Shown: positions 62,805 to 64,000 of the stretch, piece by piece | Numbering within the stretch: position 1 is the stretch's first letter | Layout: each line of letters starts with the position of its first letter | Assembly: GCA_024639765.1 (NCBI GenBank) | Contig: JAHEHU010000002.1 | Location: 1-64,000, forward strand | DNA: 64,000 nt | Source of the DNA: Eudoraea sp. | Lineage (GTDB): Bacteria; Bacteroidota; Bacteroidia; Flavobacteriales; Flavobacteriaceae | Direction: 5' to 3' | The notes under the pieces: model-generated | Databases searched by the model: none | What the model was told of the DNA's origin: nothing | What the model saw: only the letters and a program-made list of their open reading frames with translations | Position numbers and translations under genes: made by a program

Positions 62805-63898
62805 TAAGATCTTTTAAAACATTGCTTTTTATTCTTATGTTGGCTTCCTGTTCTTTTAATCAAAATGCTCAGGAAATGGGTTTTGAAGAATATGACCCTG
62901 CTTCAACCCTTGTAGTGCCGGGGGAAGAGATCACCAAAGCGAAGTTTCCTTTCATTGATGTGCATAGTCATCACTTCAGAATGGCCACACAAGATCTATC
63001 CGGTCTTATTAAAGATATGGATAAGATGAATATGGCCATCATGGTGAACCTGAGTGGTGGATCTGGAGATAATATTAAGAATATCCTTGCCAATATAAAC
63101 GAACATTATCCAAACAGGTTCGTAGTTTTCGCAAATGTTGATTTTGAAGGTGTGGGGAGTCCTGATTGGACTAAAAATGCTGTAAAACAACTAGAGATCG
63201 ATGTTGCCAGGGGAGCAAAAGGGCTAAAAATTTATAAAAGTCTGGGATTGAGATATAAAGATACAGACGGCAATAGACTGGCTATAGACGATGAGCGCCT
63301 TGATCCGATATGGGCCAAATGCGGGGAATTGAATATACCGGTTTTGATACATGCCGCCGATCCAAAGTCGTTCTGGGATCCTATGGATGCTAAAAATGAA
63401 CGATGGCTAGAGCTAAAGACGAGACCCAATAGAAAAAGAAGCGCTACAAACCCGGCACCATGGGAACAGATCATTGCAGAACAACATCATGTCTTTAAAA
63501 AACACCCAAATACTAAGTTTATCAATGCCCATATGGGGTGGTTTGCCAATAATCTGGGCAAATTAGGTGAATTAATGGAGGAAATGCCTAATATGTATGT
63601 GGGCATTGGAGCTATTATTGCTGAACTGGGCAGACAGCCAAGAAACGCACATGCTTTCTTTGTAAAATATCAGGATCGAATTCTTTTTGGAAAGGATAGC
63701 TGGCAACCAAATGAATTTCCAACCTACTTCCGGGTTCTGGAGAGCAATGATGAATATTTTCCCTATTATAAAAAATATCATGCCTTCTGGGCGATGTATG
63801 GGATGCATCTGCCAGATGAAGTGCTTCAAAAAGTGTACTATAAGAACGCCCTAAAATTAATTCCGTCCTTAGATACCGGCTTATTTCCGATTGATTAA
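62801..63898 (+). CDS. amidohydrolase family lipoprotein
   Basis: Lipobox LASC; IDVHSHH, HAADPKSFWDP, INAHMGWFANN; ATGA overlap with upstream gene. Confidence 0.9.
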   Translation: MIRSFKTLLFILMLASCSFNQNAQEMGFEEYDPASTLVVPGEEITKAKFPFIDVHSHHFRMATQDLSGLIKDMDKMNMAIMVNLSGGSGDNIKNILANINEHYPNRFVVFANVDFEGVGSPDWTKNAVKQLEIDVARGAKGLKIYKSLGLRYKDTDGNRLAIDDERLDPIWAKCGELNIPVLIHAADPKSFWDPMDAKNERWLELKTRPNRKRSATNPAPWEQIIAEQHHVFKKHPNTKFINAHMGWFANNLGKLGELMEEMPNMYVGIGAIIAELGRQPRNAHAFFVKYQDRILFGKDSWQPNEFPTYFRVLESNDEYFPYYKKYHAFWAMYGMHLPDEVLQKVYYKNALKLIPSLDTGLFPID

Positions 63899-64000
63899 GT
63901 AGCCTACACTTACTTTAATAAAACGTTCCGACCTTTTGTGCCAACGAAAAGGGTTGTAAACCTTCTGTTTTTAAGGGATTTTGCAATAAATATTGAAAAA

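Overview
This window looks like a Flavobacteriaceae (Bacteroidota) chromosome segment, judged from gene content and order and from TAnnTTTG promoter boxes. It is mostly housekeeping: tsaE (partial), porX, an HD phosphohydrolase, the lpxD/lpxC-fabZ/lpxA/efp/lpxD-like/sucD cluster, fabG, a complete his operon (hisGDCBHA-DUF1572-hisF-hisIE), a VWA/MoxR pair, truA, corA, cysM/SAT, rpoD, menB, and several lipoprotein and peptidase genes. I found no rRNA, tRNA, CRISPR array or IS element. Four signals stand out, none of them explained by the ORF track. (1) A his-operon attenuator lies upstream of hisG: leader peptide MKNKNTHHHSDSCPQAG*, a perfect terminator hairpin, a mutually exclusive antiterminator, and a promoter placed so that the leader mRNA is nearly leaderless. 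(2) Two tandem, unannotated, paralogous micropeptides of 32 and 33 aa share YLNFxxDLNEIL, sit between a YaiO gene and rpoD, and end at a strong bidirectional terminator. (3) A six-gene regulatory/exopolysaccharide cluster (hybrid kinase, REC, HEAT, processive GT2, LtaS-like+TPR, YaiO) has lost canonical catalytic motifs in both its kinase and its sulfatase-fold protein. (4) An AT-rich islet between tsaE and porX carries divergent HTH genes flanking palindromic operator-like sites. All calls come from reading the sequence; no database search was run.
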